This document shows positions 26,263-34,837 of a stretch of DNA of 64,000 nt, in pieces; positions within the stretch are counted from its first letter, which is position 1, and the number at the start of each line of letters is the position of its first letter. A program made the translations under genes and the position numbers. The notes below the pieces were generated by a model, which had not been told where the DNA came from, ran no database searches, and was given only the letters and a program-made list of their open reading frames with translations. Source of the stretch: Rhodoplanes sp. Z2-YC6860 (GTDB taxonomy: Bacteria; Pseudomonadota; Alphaproteobacteria; Rhizobiales; Xanthobacteraceae); NCBI RefSeq assembly GCF_001579845.1, contig NZ_CP007440.1, positions 5,354,029 to 5,418,028 on the forward strand, written 5' to 3'.

Positions 26263-27651
26263 TCAATGAATTCCGATCAGCGGCCAGTAGAACGGCACGA
26301 GCAGCATCAGCACGGCAAACTCCGCGACCGTGAGACAGAGGCCGATCTTCACCAGGTCGCGCGCCTCGAAGTAGCCGTAGGAATAGCCGAGCACCAGCAC
26401 GCCCGACTGATAGGCGAACAGCTTGCCGCCGGCCGAGAAGGTCCAGATCAAGCCGAGCATCAGCGGGCTCATGCTGTGCGCCTTGGCAAACGCCATGACC
26501 AGCGGCATCGAGGTGCCGAGCATGGAAATCTCGCTCGCCAGGAAGAAGTGGTAGACGAAGCCGATCCAATACATCGCGGCCGTGAGCAGGTGGATGTTGC
26601 CGGTGACCGGCTCGATGCCGGCAAACACCACGCGGGTCAGCACGTCGAGGCCCTTGGTCACTTCGAGCACGTTGCCCATGCTGACCGCGGCCGCGACGAA
26701 GAACACCGGCATGTAGTTCAGCTTCCGCATATCCTCTTCATCGAGGATGCCGACCGGCGGCAGCAGCGCGAAAAGGCCGACGCCAAGCGCGATCATGGCC
26801 GGCGGGAAATGGTGCACGAAGTCGGTGACCCACAGCAGGATCGCGACCGCGATCAGAGCCGCAGCCTTCTTCTCGGCAAACGACCACGGGCCCATCTTTT
26901 GGAGCTCGGCGCGGAAGAACTCAGTGCCGCCGACAAGCGTCTGTTGCTCGGGCGGGTAGAGCCAGAGCGTCACCCGCCAGGCAATCAGCACGGTGACGAT
27001 GCTGCACGGCAGGAATGCGAACAGCCACTGCGCCCACAGCACCTCGACGCCGCCGAACTTGCTCATGGCGCCGCCGGCCGTGATCGAGCCAGCGCCGGCA
27101 AGGATCATCTTGTCGAACAGGTTGCCGGTGTAGGTCATGATGAGGAACATGCCGCGGGCGACGTTGCTGCCCTTCTCGGCACGGAACCCCTCGATCAAGG
27201 CCAGCGCAATGGTGGCGAGGATCGCAACGCGCGCCAGCCCCGACGGCACGATGAAGGTCAGCAGGAAGTCCGTGACGATGATGCCGAGCAGGATCTTCGG
27301 ATATGTGCTGCCGACACGCAGCATCACCGAATAGGCAAGCCTGCGCGCGATGCCCGATTTTCCTGCGATGCGGCCGAGCAGCAGCGCCGCAAAAAGAAAC
27401 CACGGCGTGTCATTGGCGAAGCCGCCGAACGCCACGTTGAAACGCACCACGCCCAGCGCCCAGAACAGGAAGCAGCCGATCAAGCCCGCGATCGCGAACT
27501 CCATGACCTGCGTGATCCAGGCAAGCACCATGAACGACACGATGGCGAGCCCGTGCTGGGTCTGCGGCTCCAACCCGAGCGGCGAGAACCACATTGCGAG
27601 CGGCACCGCGATGCACGCTATGAACGCGAGCGTTTGCGAGAATTTCGGCAT
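26263..27651 (-). CDS. SLC13/DASS family anion transporter
   Basis: 462 residues with about 11-12 membrane segments. Internal repeat hallmarks are visible: LTFIVPSGLARVAIL (SNT-like loop, here SGL) in the first half and FFLASEISMLGTSMPLVMAF in the second. The family takes up di- and tricarboxylates or sulfate with sodium. It is divergent from the amidohydrolase gene and may import a substrate for it; this is inference from position. Confidence 0.88.
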   Translation of the reverse strand: MPKFSQTLAFIACIAVPLAMWFSPLGLEPQTQHGLAIVSFMVLAWITQVMEFAIAGLIGCFLFWALGVVRFNVAFGGFANDTPWFLFAALLLGRIAGKSGIARRLAYSVMLRVGSTYPKILLGIIVTDFLLTFIVPSGLARVAILATIALALIEGFRAEKGSNVARGMFLIMTYTGNLFDKMILAGAGSITAGGAMSKFGGVEVLWAQWLFAFLPCSIVTVLIAWRVTLWLYPPEQQTLVGGTEFFRAELQKMGPWSFAEKKAAALIAVAILLWVTDFVHHFPPAMIALGVGLFALLPPVGILDEEDMRKLNYMPVFFVAAAVSMGNVLEVTKGLDVLTRVVFAGIEPVTGNIHLLTAAMYWIGFVYHFFLASEISMLGTSMPLVMAFAKAHSMSPLMLGLIWTFSAGGKLFAYQSGVLVLGYSYGYFEARDLVKIGLCLTVAEFAVLMLLVPFYWPLIGIH

Positions 27652-27856
27652 GGTGTCAGAGGTATTTTTTGATCTTGCGGTGGCCAGCGCGGACAGCGCC
27701 GCGGGTCATCGCTCCTTGGGCGGCCTTCCCCCTAGCATCGAAACAACGGCCGTCAAAGCCGCAAGAGGCCCTTGCGGGAAACAGCCGTTGCCTTTTCCAT
27801 ATGGCGGAAACGTCAGAGCCACTGAACAGCCGTTCGGCCATTTGAAGGATCAGCCA

Positions 27857-28705
27857 ATGACCATCATCGATTGCCAGGTTCACGCCTACGAGGCCAACAC
27901 GCCGCAGCGTCCCTGGCACACCGTGCCGAACTGGCCCGATCACGTGACCGGCGACGAGATGGTCGCGGCGATGGACAAGCTCGGCATCGACGGCGCGATC
28001 TTCATCTCGGCTTTCTCCATGTATCGCTACGATGCGAGCTACGCCATCGAGGTGCAGCGCGCGCATCCCGGCCGCTTCGGCATCGTGAAGCCGGTCGATC
28101 CGGACGATCCCGCGGTGGACGATGTCGTGGCCGAGTGGAAGCGCACGCCGGGCACGGTCGGCATCCGCATCATGATCACGAAAGATCCGGGCCGCGACCG
28201 CGACCCGGCCGATCCTGGGCTTGCCCGGATCTGCCGCGCAGCGGTCAAGCACGACTTTCCGGTCAACCTCCTGTGCTGGGGCAACCTCGACGCCGGCACC
28301 GCGCTGATCGATCGCAACCCCGACACGCGCTTCATCATCGATCACCTCGGCATTCTGCAGCCGCGCACGCCGCCCGCTCCACCCGAGCCTTGGGCCGATC
28401 TGCCGAAGGTGCTCGAGCTTGCGAAACGCAAGAACGTGGTGATCAAGGTGAGCGGCGCCTGCACGCTGTCGCAGAAGTCCTACCCGTTTCCCGACATCTG
28501 GGACCCGCTCGCGCGCGTGTTCGACGCCTGGGGACTCGACCGCTGCCTCTGGGGCACCGACTGGACGCGCGCCAACGCCGTGGTCAACTACCACGACGCC
28601 GTCGAGCCGTTTCGTATGACCGACCGGCTGACCGCGAGCGAGCGCGCGACGCTGATGGGTGGCTCCTGCGCCAAGGCCTACCGCTGGTCGCCGAAGAAAG
28701 CATAG
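27857..28705 (+). CDS. Amidohydrolase family protein (amidohydrolase_2)
   Basis: 282 residues; ATG behind AAGGA. TIM-barrel metal-dependent hydrolase features: DCQVHAYEAN at the N-terminus (one His where most relatives have HxH), VKVSGAC, RFIIDHLGIL (metal/substrate His), CLWGTDWTRAN with the catalytic Asp. Relatives include 2-pyrone-4,6-dicarboxylate lactonase and decarboxylases. The gene faces the anion transporter. Substrate unknown. Confidence 0.9.
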   Translation: MTIIDCQVHAYEANTPQRPWHTVPNWPDHVTGDEMVAAMDKLGIDGAIFISAFSMYRYDASYAIEVQRAHPGRFGIVKPVDPDDPAVDDVVAEWKRTPGTVGIRIMITKDPGRDRDPADPGLARICRAAVKHDFPVNLLCWGNLDAGTALIDRNPDTRFIIDHLGILQPRTPPAPPEPWADLPKVLELAKRKNVVIKVSGACTLSQKSYPFPDIWDPLARVFDAWGLDRCLWGTDWTRANAVVNYHDAVEPFRMTDRLTASERATLMGGSCAKAYRWSPKKA

Positions 28706-28726
28706 GCGGCGAACTCATCAGGTGAA

Positions 28727-29212
28727 TCACAGCACGCCGGGAATCCAGCGCTTCACTTGCGCCCGATAGGAATCGTATTCGGCGCCGAAAATCCTCTCGA
28801 GCCGCGCTTTATCCTGCAAAACGCGCCGGTGAAACCACAGCGCACGCGTCGCAAGGATCAGCAAGGCGAGCCACGATCGGAAGGTGATCGCGAGGCCGAG
28901 CAGGAAGATCAGGTGCCCGAGATACATCGGGTTGCGCGTGAACCGATACGGACCTTGCGAGACGATCCGCTCCGGCGGCACCTCCATACCGTGGCTGCCG
29001 CCAGCGATCGGCAGCCGATAGCTTCCGATCAAGCGGTACTGCAGGTAGCCCCAGATCATGAGCGGCACGCCCCACGGCGAGACCGAAATTGCGCCGCGAT
29101 GCAGCGCGAGTTCGAAGACGATCACGGCGAGTGGAATCAGGAGAAAGGTCACCACCGGGGTGCGTTTGGCCCAGCGCATGACCTGAACGGCTGCGGTTTC
29201 GGATTGCAGCAT
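28727..29212 (-). CDS. Isoprenylcysteine carboxyl methyltransferase-like membrane protein
   Basis: 161 residues, four to five membrane segments. The C-terminal signature GPYRFTRNPMYLGHLIFLLG and RLERIFGAEYDSYRAQVKRWIPG is that of the ICMT/PEMT-like family, which methylates small or lipid substrates with S-adenosylmethionine. ATG behind GGGGATG. The last 20 bases of spacing to the amidohydrolase stop indicate convergent transcription. Confidence 0.9.
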   Translation of the reverse strand: MLQSETAAVQVMRWAKRTPVVTFLLIPLAVIVFELALHRGAISVSPWGVPLMIWGYLQYRLIGSYRLPIAGGSHGMEVPPERIVSQGPYRFTRNPMYLGHLIFLLGLAITFRSWLALLILATRALWFHRRVLQDKARLERIFGAEYDSYRAQVKRWIPGVL

Positions 29213-29337
29213 GCGACATCCCCGCTTTCTCCTGGAACGAGCCTACCACGAGCGGCGTCTTGTGCGGCGCAGCGCTTTCCACCTCACGCTTATTCGAATG
29301 TGATACGATTTCAGTTCTGGGCTTGAGGGTAAAGCCA

Positions 29338-30330
29338 ATGCTGCAGCGACGGACGTTCATTACGTTGCTCGGAAGCGCAGCGGCGTGGCCGCTTGCGGCA
29401 CGCGCGCAGCAGCGCGAGCGGATGCGACGCATTGGCGTGCTGATGCACCTCGCCGCGGATGACCCGGAAGGACAGACCCGCCTCGCCGCATTCCTGCAAG
29501 GCCTGCAAGAGGCAGGCTGGGCGGTCGGCCGCAACGTCGCTGTCGACGTGCGATGGGCCGCAGCCAGCAGCGAATTGATGAAACGCTTTGCCGGCGAACT
29601 CGCAGCGCTTCAACCTGATGTCATCTTCGTGACCTCGACGCCCGGCACTGGCGCGATGCTCCAAGCGACGCGGACCATTCCGGTTGTGTTCGTTCTGGTG
29701 GCCGATCCGGTCGGCAGCGGATATGTCGCGAGCCTGCCGCGGCCTGGCGGCAATGCGACCGGATTCACGCCGATCGTTGATACGCTGGGCGGCCGCTGGG
29801 CGGAGTTGCTCAAGGAAATCGCGCCGAGCACCACCCGGGTCAGGCTGCTGTACAACCCATCATCGGCGTCATTCATCGACAGTTATGCGGTGCCGTACAG
29901 AAACGCGGCCGCGTCGCACGGCATGGAGTCGATTGCCGCGCCGGTTGACGACCTCGCCGGGCTCGAAGCCGTCTTCGCACGACAAGCGAGCGAGCCGAAC
30001 AGCGGCGTGGTCATCTTCCCGGATGCCTTCACCGAACGTTATCTCACAGAGATTGTTGCCCTGGCAGTGCGCCATCGTGTTCCCGCCATCAACTGGTCCC
30101 GTTCGTTCGCTGACCGCGGCGGCCTGATCTCCTACGGCCCCTATCTGGTCGATGAGCATCGGCGCGCGGCGGCATATGTGGATCGCATCCTCAAGGGCGA
30201 AAAACCAAGCGAGCTTCCTGTTCAAGCACCACTCAAGTACCAGCTCGTCGTCAATCTCAAGACCGCCAAGGCGCTCGGTCTCACAGTACCTCAGACGCTG
30301 CTGGTCGCGGCCGACGATCTGATCGAGTAA
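29338..30330 (+). CDS. ABC transporter substrate-binding protein (ABC_sub_bind family)
   Basis: 330 residues. The leader MLQRRTFITLLGSAAAWPLAARAQQ has a twin-arginine-like RRTFI followed by a hydrophobic core. The mature protein shows IGVLMHLAADDPEGQ, VTSTPGTGAMLQATRTIPVVF, and ends in LPVQAPLKYQLVVNLKTAKALGLTVP (split here by comment), the usual C-terminus of this family. VNLKTAKALGL is diagnostic. Such proteins are numerous and often orphan in Bradyrhizobium; the ligand is not known. No permease or ATPase adjoins. Confidence 0.9.
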   Translation: MLQRRTFITLLGSAAAWPLAARAQQRERMRRIGVLMHLAADDPEGQTRLAAFLQGLQEAGWAVGRNVAVDVRWAAASSELMKRFAGELAALQPDVIFVTSTPGTGAMLQATRTIPVVFVLVADPVGSGYVASLPRPGGNATGFTPIVDTLGGRWAELLKEIAPSTTRVRLLYNPSSASFIDSYAVPYRNAAASHGMESIAAPVDDLAGLEAVFARQASEPNSGVVIFPDAFTERYLTEIVALAVRHRVPAINWSRSFADRGGLISYGPYLVDEHRRAAAYVDRILKGEKPSELPVQAPLKYQLVVNLKTAKALGLTVPQTLLVAADDLIE

Positions 30331-30583
30331 TCACGCGATAGATTCGCGCAATGCTTTCGCCGTGTGAAGCTCACAACGCGACGCGACCGAGAACGCTCAT
30401 GCGGCGGCCCGCCGCAGCGCGTTCAAATGCCGCATAAGTTCTTCACTCAGATTTGAAACCGATCCGCGGAACAAAACTTGTCCTCCGTCCGAACCACCGT
30501 GGGGCGCGACAGGAACGATCGGTCCACGAGCACGCGTGCATCGTGTGGCGGGTCAATGAAAAAGCAAAACAGGGAGACGCGTG

Positions 30584-31042
30584 ATGAGGAAATTGTTCAT
30601 GGCCGCTGCAGCACTGACGATCGCGGCTGCGACAGCTCCGGGCTTCGCGACGACAAGCCAAGCCGCCTCGGTCAAGAAAAGCCCCTACTGCGATCTTGCC
30701 AAATTCCAGCGCAACGCACCGTCATGGGACGAGCACTACGGCTGCCTCGGCACGGCTTCGAAACAAGCGCGCGTGCGCGAACGTGCCCCGAGACGGGTTG
30801 CCGCGACCACTCGTGGCAAGAGCGAATTCTGCGATCTCGCCAAGTTCCAACGCAACGCACCATCGTGGAATGAACATTACGGCTGCCTGGGCACACCGCA
30901 GAGACAGGCCTTCGCACAGGAGACGGCGCCGGCACAGGTCTCCGCGACCGCTCGTGGCAAGAGCGAATTCTGTGATCTCGCCAAATTCCAGCGCAATGCA
31001 CCATCGTGGAACGAGCACTACGGCTGCCTGAACCGCCGCTGA
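30584..31042 (+). CDS. Secreted protein with three Cys-containing repeats
   Basis: 152 residues; ATG behind GGGAG, with an in-frame GTG just before. Signal peptide of about 28 residues, then three near-identical units at about residues 37-55, 83-101 and 131-149, each running CDLAKFQRNAPSW-(N/D)EHYGCL. Each has two cysteines 18 positions apart that could form one disulphide loop. Linkers contain RGKSEF. DNA of repeats 2 and 3 is almost identical, so the expansion is recent. No family recognised. Confidence 0.85.
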   Translation: MRKLFMAAAALTIAAATAPGFATTSQAASVKKSPYCDLAKFQRNAPSWDEHYGCLGTASKQARVRERAPRRVAATTRGKSEFCDLAKFQRNAPSWNEHYGCLGTPQRQAFAQETAPAQVSATARGKSEFCDLAKFQRNAPSWNEHYGCLNRR

Positions 31043-31150
31043 CACGCGACGAGCTGCGAAAGGCAACGGCTCCATCTTCGCGTCCCTCGCTGAAGGGCGG
31101 CCGGGGTATCGTCACCGGCATTCGCGTGGTCGGAGCTCTTTATAATGAAG

Positions 31151-31178
31151 CGCGGTCTTGCCGTTCATGACCGCGCTG
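31151..31178 (+). terminator. Possible terminator after the triple-repeat gene
   Basis: Stem GCGCGGTC / GACCGCGC around 11 bases, followed by TGGCTTT. Only a weak T tract. Confidence 0.5.
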
Positions 31179-31378
31179 GCTTTAGCCTGTGACGCAGCCG
31201 GCACAGCACCTGCCGGCGGCGTCACGATCGCAACGGCATGACGGTGGGCTTCGCGCCCCTGTGATGCGAACGGCACACCGAACCTCGATAGCTGTGCCTT
31301 GCCGCTCGAACGCATTGCTCCCCGGCTGTCCGGTCTGTACAAAGTTGCGGGGCTTCCTGGGGCAAGGGAATTCGTACA

Positions 31379-31624
31379 GTGAGCGGAAGTGACGACCCGC
31401 AGCACTATCTGCTGCGAGCTGCCGACATGCGAAGTCGGGCCGAGAAGGCCGAAGCTCCCGCGACCAAGGAAGGTCTCCTGAGAATTGCTCAGGACTTCGA
31501 GTTGCTGGCCAAGCGGGCCGAGCAGCGCATCGCCGCGTTGGCGAGACTTTCGCCGGATCGGACGCAATCCGAGCGCGCGGGTCTGACGCCGGTCAATCTC
31601 GACCGAGGCGACGTCACGATCTGA
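31379..31624 (+). CDS. Small helical protein
   Basis: 81 residues, GTG start. DPQHYLLRAADMRSRAEKAE and LLRIAQDFELLAKRAEQR form two amphipathic helices. Proteins of this pattern are very common in rhizobia and uncharacterised. Stands alone between a terminator-like hairpin and the convergent Sel1 gene. Confidence 0.75.
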   Translation: MSGSDDPQHYLLRAADMRSRAEKAEAPATKEGLLRIAQDFELLAKRAEQRIAALARLSPDRTQSERAGLTPVNLDRGDVTI

Positions 31625-31680
31625 CGCCGGATAATGGAATCCGGCACTTTCGGTTTGTCTGGCGCCGAGATGTGCGCGTC

Positions 31681-32415
31681 TCAGGGTAGATGAGCATTCT
31701 TCCAATCCCGCGAGCGGGTGAGCGCAACCTGTACCTGCATCGGCATGAGACGCTCGGCCATCTTCATTCTGGCCCGGGCGGCATCGTCGCGAAGCGTGCC
31801 AATCGCGCGGGACAACGCCAGATCGAACCATTTGAAGGCCTCGATGTCGTCGCGAGGCTCGTCTCGACCATCTGCGTACCGAAGCCCGATCAGGTACATC
31901 GCTTCGCCCGATCCGAGATCGGCCGCGCGGAGCAACCATTCGGATGCGGCTGCGGGATCGGGAGGCATGCCGCTTTGGCCGAGGTACAACTCCGCCACGG
32001 CGACGAAAGCTTCGGTCATGCCGTGATCCGCGGCGCGGCGAAACCAGAACAGCGCGGCCTTGCCGTCTGCCGGCACGCCCCGGCCATCGCGAAAGAATTT
32101 GCCGATTTCGAACTCCGCATCCGGACGCCCGGCAATCGCTGCGAGCTTGAACCAGCGCAAGGCCATGACATCGTCGGCCGCAACGCCCTCGCCTCGCGAA
32201 TACATGAAGCCGAGCGTTTCCTGCGCGACGGCGTTGCCACTGTTCGCCATGGGCAGCAGCATTCGATACGCGACCGGATAGTCGAGCCTGGCGTAGTAGA
32301 CCAGCGCCTCCGACAGGTCGTATTGCGGCTGCGATTTGACCTCGGCCCCTGCGCCCACCCGACAGGCTGCCGCGGTGATGAGCAGCACCGCCGCGGTTGT
32401 CATCACCAGCCGCAT
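31681..32415 (-). CDS. Sel1-repeat (tetratricopeptide-like) secreted protein
   Basis: 244 residues from MRLVMTTAAVLLITAAACR, which looks like a signal peptide, perhaps lipoprotein-like (AAC). At least four Sel1 units follow: AQETLGFMYSRGEGVAADDV, ALRWFKLAAIAGRPDAEFEI, GKFFRDGRGVPADGKAALFW and AMYLIGLRYADGRDEPRDD. Sel1 repeats mediate protein contacts. It follows the 142-aa membrane protein gene by seven bases. Confidence 0.88.
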   Translation of the reverse strand: MRLVMTTAAVLLITAAACRVGAGAEVKSQPQYDLSEALVYYARLDYPVAYRMLLPMANSGNAVAQETLGFMYSRGEGVAADDVMALRWFKLAAIAGRPDAEFEIGKFFRDGRGVPADGKAALFWFRRAADHGMTEAFVAVAELYLGQSGMPPDPAAASEWLLRAADLGSGEAMYLIGLRYADGRDEPRDDIEAFKWFDLALSRAIGTLRDDAARARMKMAERLMPMQVQVALTRSRDWKNAHLP

Positions 32416-32422
32416 GAAGCCG

Positions 32423-32851
32423 TCACTCCGCTTGAGCGGTTTTGCCACCCGAGAAGATGACGCCGTCGTAGATTGCCAGCGCCTCCTCGACGCGCCCGGC
32501 GAAGCAAATCTTCCGTGCGTCAACCAAGGCGAGGAACGCGTTTCGCAGATCAGCGGCGGGCACGTCTTGCGCCTCGCCGTGCTCGTTCAACTGCGTGATG
32601 AGTTTCAGATCGCGCTCCGCGCATAGCGCACGATTGAGCGCCACAGGCGCCAGAACGCCGGACACACTTCTCGCGGGTGAAATTTCCCGGGCCTGCTTCG
32701 CGGCCTGCAACTCCGCGCCGGGCATCCTGGCAAGAACTGCGAGACCTGCCAGTACGAACACCCCCGCGTAGCCGAAAAACATCCTGAAGTAGAATTTCCG
32801 GACTGTCTTCTGATCTTCCGGCGGCAGACCACGAACATCAAAATGTTGCAT
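32423..32851 (-). CDS. Small membrane protein upstream of the Sel1 gene
   Basis: 142 residues from MQHFDVRGLPPEDQ, chosen because GGAG sits six bases before this ATG. One membrane segment (FFGYAGVFVLAGLAVLARMP), then a soluble domain with two cysteines and a helical part (RNAFLALVDARKICFAGRVE). No family recognised; co-transcribed with the Sel1 protein. Confidence 0.75.
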   Translation of the reverse strand: MQHFDVRGLPPEDQKTVRKFYFRMFFGYAGVFVLAGLAVLARMPGAELQAAKQAREISPARSVSGVLAPVALNRALCAERDLKLITQLNEHGEAQDVPAADLRNAFLALVDARKICFAGRVEEALAIYDGVIFSGGKTAQAE

Positions 32852-33007
32852 TCCGATCTCCATGAATGGGATCAGGCGAACAGGCCTTTCCAGAACAAAT
32901 TGACTGTCAAATCAGCGGCTCAAAAATTCGGCCGCAAGCTTCCCCTGGCAAAATGTAAAAGAGACAACAGAGTCCATTTCAAGTGAAGATCGACGTCGCA
33001 TCAAAGA

Positions 33008-33140
33008 TTGAGACAGTGCGTCAACGGATTGATCCACGAAATCATGTCGGTCGAAATACGTTTCAAATGCTGCTCAAATGATTGAGACGCCGCGTCAACA
33101 AATTGACCTGCAGCGTCAAAAAACTGACCTGCAGTGTCGA
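33008..33140. repeat. 21-bp periodic TTGA-N9-TCAA array
   Basis: Perfect units TTGA-N9-TCAA start at 33008, 33082 and 33103; degenerate ones start at 33029, about 33050 and 33124. Spacings are 21 bp. On the minus strand the same DNA encodes heptads such as FFDAAGQFVDAASQSFEQHL ending at a stop at 33001, a phasin-like amphipathic helix, but no convincing start was found. It is either an operator array or a remnant coding heptad repeat. Confidence 0.6.
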
Positions 33141-33375
33141 ATGCAACTTGTTGGTTCGACCCAGAATCACGAGCTTCGGATGAGGCTGTATGTGACCAAC
33201 GCACAGCCAATTCTGTCAGGTTTCTTCTGCCGTTAGCTCGATACGGATACGACGCTTTTACCAGGGGGCATACGCCGTGTGGCCGTGCTACGGTTCTGCC
33301 GGTCAGCAGCACGCGGGGATGGTGCCGATGGCCAGAAATGGCACCAACGGTTCGAAACCGGAAGCCAGCACAACA

Positions 33376-34479
33376 ATGTCCACAATGGGCAAGAGCGGCG
33401 TTGGCTCGTCGCCCAAGCTGCAAGGCATGGACAGCAATCCGCAAGGCGCCTTCGGCCCGCAGTTCTGGCAGGCGTTTCGCGCCGGCGTCGCGCACATTTA
33501 CGATACCGTGGCGTTGGTGGACCCCGCGGACGAAGCACGCTTCACACTGGCCACCCGCACCTACCCGCTGCCGCATGCAGTCCTGATGCACTGCAAAGGC
33601 ACAGCGTTCAAAGTGACCCGGGGGCCGGTCACGGCCGCACGCTGCGCAGACCAGATCGTGATCGTTCTTCAGACCGAAGGATCGGTCGATCTGGACTACG
33701 GGGGGCGGCGCGAGCGGCGTCAGGTGGGCGATGTCGAGATCGTCGATTATGCGCGGCCGTATCACAGCGCGGCGACCGATTATGCGCTTCTGATGATCAG
33801 CCTTGCGCGCGAGAGCGCGCCCGCGGCGTTACGCGCGCTCGATCTGCATGGCCTGATATTTCCGCGCGAAAGCGGCGCGGCACGCCTGATCGGCGCAGCC
33901 TTGCAGGAGCTTTACGAGCAAGCCGACATTCTGACGGTGAGCGAAGCCAGCGCCGCGATCGACGGCATCGTGGCGATGACGACATCCTGCGCGCGGGCCA
34001 GGCTTGCGCGCGACGAAGCTCATCACGTGAAGTCGAGACGGCAGGCCGCGCTCGATTACATCGGCGCACATCTCGCCAATCCCGAGCTTGGGCCCGACGA
34101 GATCGCCAACGCGGCCCACGTTTCGCGCGCCTCGCTCTACCGGCTGCTTGCAGCCGAGGGCGGCATCCGCGCCGTGCTGTTGACGCGCCGGCTCGACGAG
34201 GCGCTTCGGCTGATGCTGGCCGATCAGAAGGACGAGCACTCCTTCACAGACATCGCCAAGCGCTGCGGGTTCGGCGGCATGAGCCAGTTCAGCCGCGCGT
34301 TCCGCGCGCGCTTTGGCATGTCGCCGCGACAGTACCTCGCTCTCATCCGGCAACAGGACCTCGACTGGCACGAAGCGCGGCTCACGGCCGACGGCTTCGA
34401 TCCAGACGCCTTCTTGTGGCGGCAAGGGTTGAGCACCGCGGCCATCGGCGTCGCGAAAAACTCCGGCGATCCGGACTGA
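33376..34479 (+). CDS. AraC family transcriptional regulator
   Basis: About 367 residues. An N-terminal ligand-binding-like region (residues 20-200) includes QIVIVLQTEGSVDLDYGGR, and the C-terminal 100 residues hold two helix-turn-helix motifs (LGPDEIANAAHVSRASLYRL and SFTDIAKRCGFGGMSQFSRA followed by FGMSPRQYL). The start is uncertain: ATGs at 33328, 33376 and 33427 are all possible. The TTGA array upstream could be its own operator. Target genes unknown. Confidence 0.9.
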   Translation: MSTMGKSGVGSSPKLQGMDSNPQGAFGPQFWQAFRAGVAHIYDTVALVDPADEARFTLATRTYPLPHAVLMHCKGTAFKVTRGPVTAARCADQIVIVLQTEGSVDLDYGGRRERRQVGDVEIVDYARPYHSAATDYALLMISLARESAPAALRALDLHGLIFPRESGAARLIGAALQELYEQADILTVSEASAAIDGIVAMTTSCARARLARDEAHHVKSRRQAALDYIGAHLANPELGPDEIANAAHVSRASLYRLLAAEGGIRAVLLTRRLDEALRLMLADQKDEHSFTDIAKRCGFGGMSQFSRAFRARFGMSPRQYLALIRQQDLDWHEARLTADGFDPDAFLWRQGLSTAAIGVAKNSGDPD

Positions 34480-34595
34480 GCGCGGATGTCGAACCGCTTG
34501 CAGTCGGGCTCGGAGCCCGTCCGCCCTCCTCTCCGATCAACATACGTGTTTGTCCGAATAGAAACGCCGACCCCGATACCGCATCAGTGCGGCCG

Positions 34596-34787
34596 ATGTA
34601 CACGATCCGGGCAGAGCTTGAACGTGGCGGTTTCTCCGTCAAACGCGCATCGACCGCGGCCGAGGCGCTAGAACGTCTGGAATCGATGACCGGTCTGAAG
34701 ATCGATATCGCCGGCCCGCTTGGCGAAAAGCTCACCAAGAATGAGCTGCTGGTGCATCTGAGCCGCGAGACCAGAAAGGGCGGCTGA
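34596..34787 (+). CDS. Small hypothetical protein
   Basis: 63 residues, MYTIRAELERGGFSVKRAST then a helical part ending ELLVHLSRETRKGG. Codon use fits the genome but the ribosome site is weak. It lies 50 bases before the Na/Pi cotransporter on the same strand. Confidence 0.5.
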   Translation: MYTIRAELERGGFSVKRASTAAEALERLESMTGLKIDIAGPLGEKLTKNELLVHLSRETRKGG

Positions 34788-34837
34788 CGTTCTTGGAACC
34801 ATCTGCTCTGCCGCTATATTAGCTCGGCGGAGTAGAA

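Noticed and set aside
26236-27672. Long plus-strand frame over the SLC13-type transporter
   Set aside because: Rich in His/Arg/Glu as expected from the complement of membrane-protein codons; the minus frame has helices and conserved motifs.
33008-33140. CRISPR array
   Set aside because: Units are short, degenerate and separated by fixed short spacing; no spacers of 30 bp or more and no cas genes.
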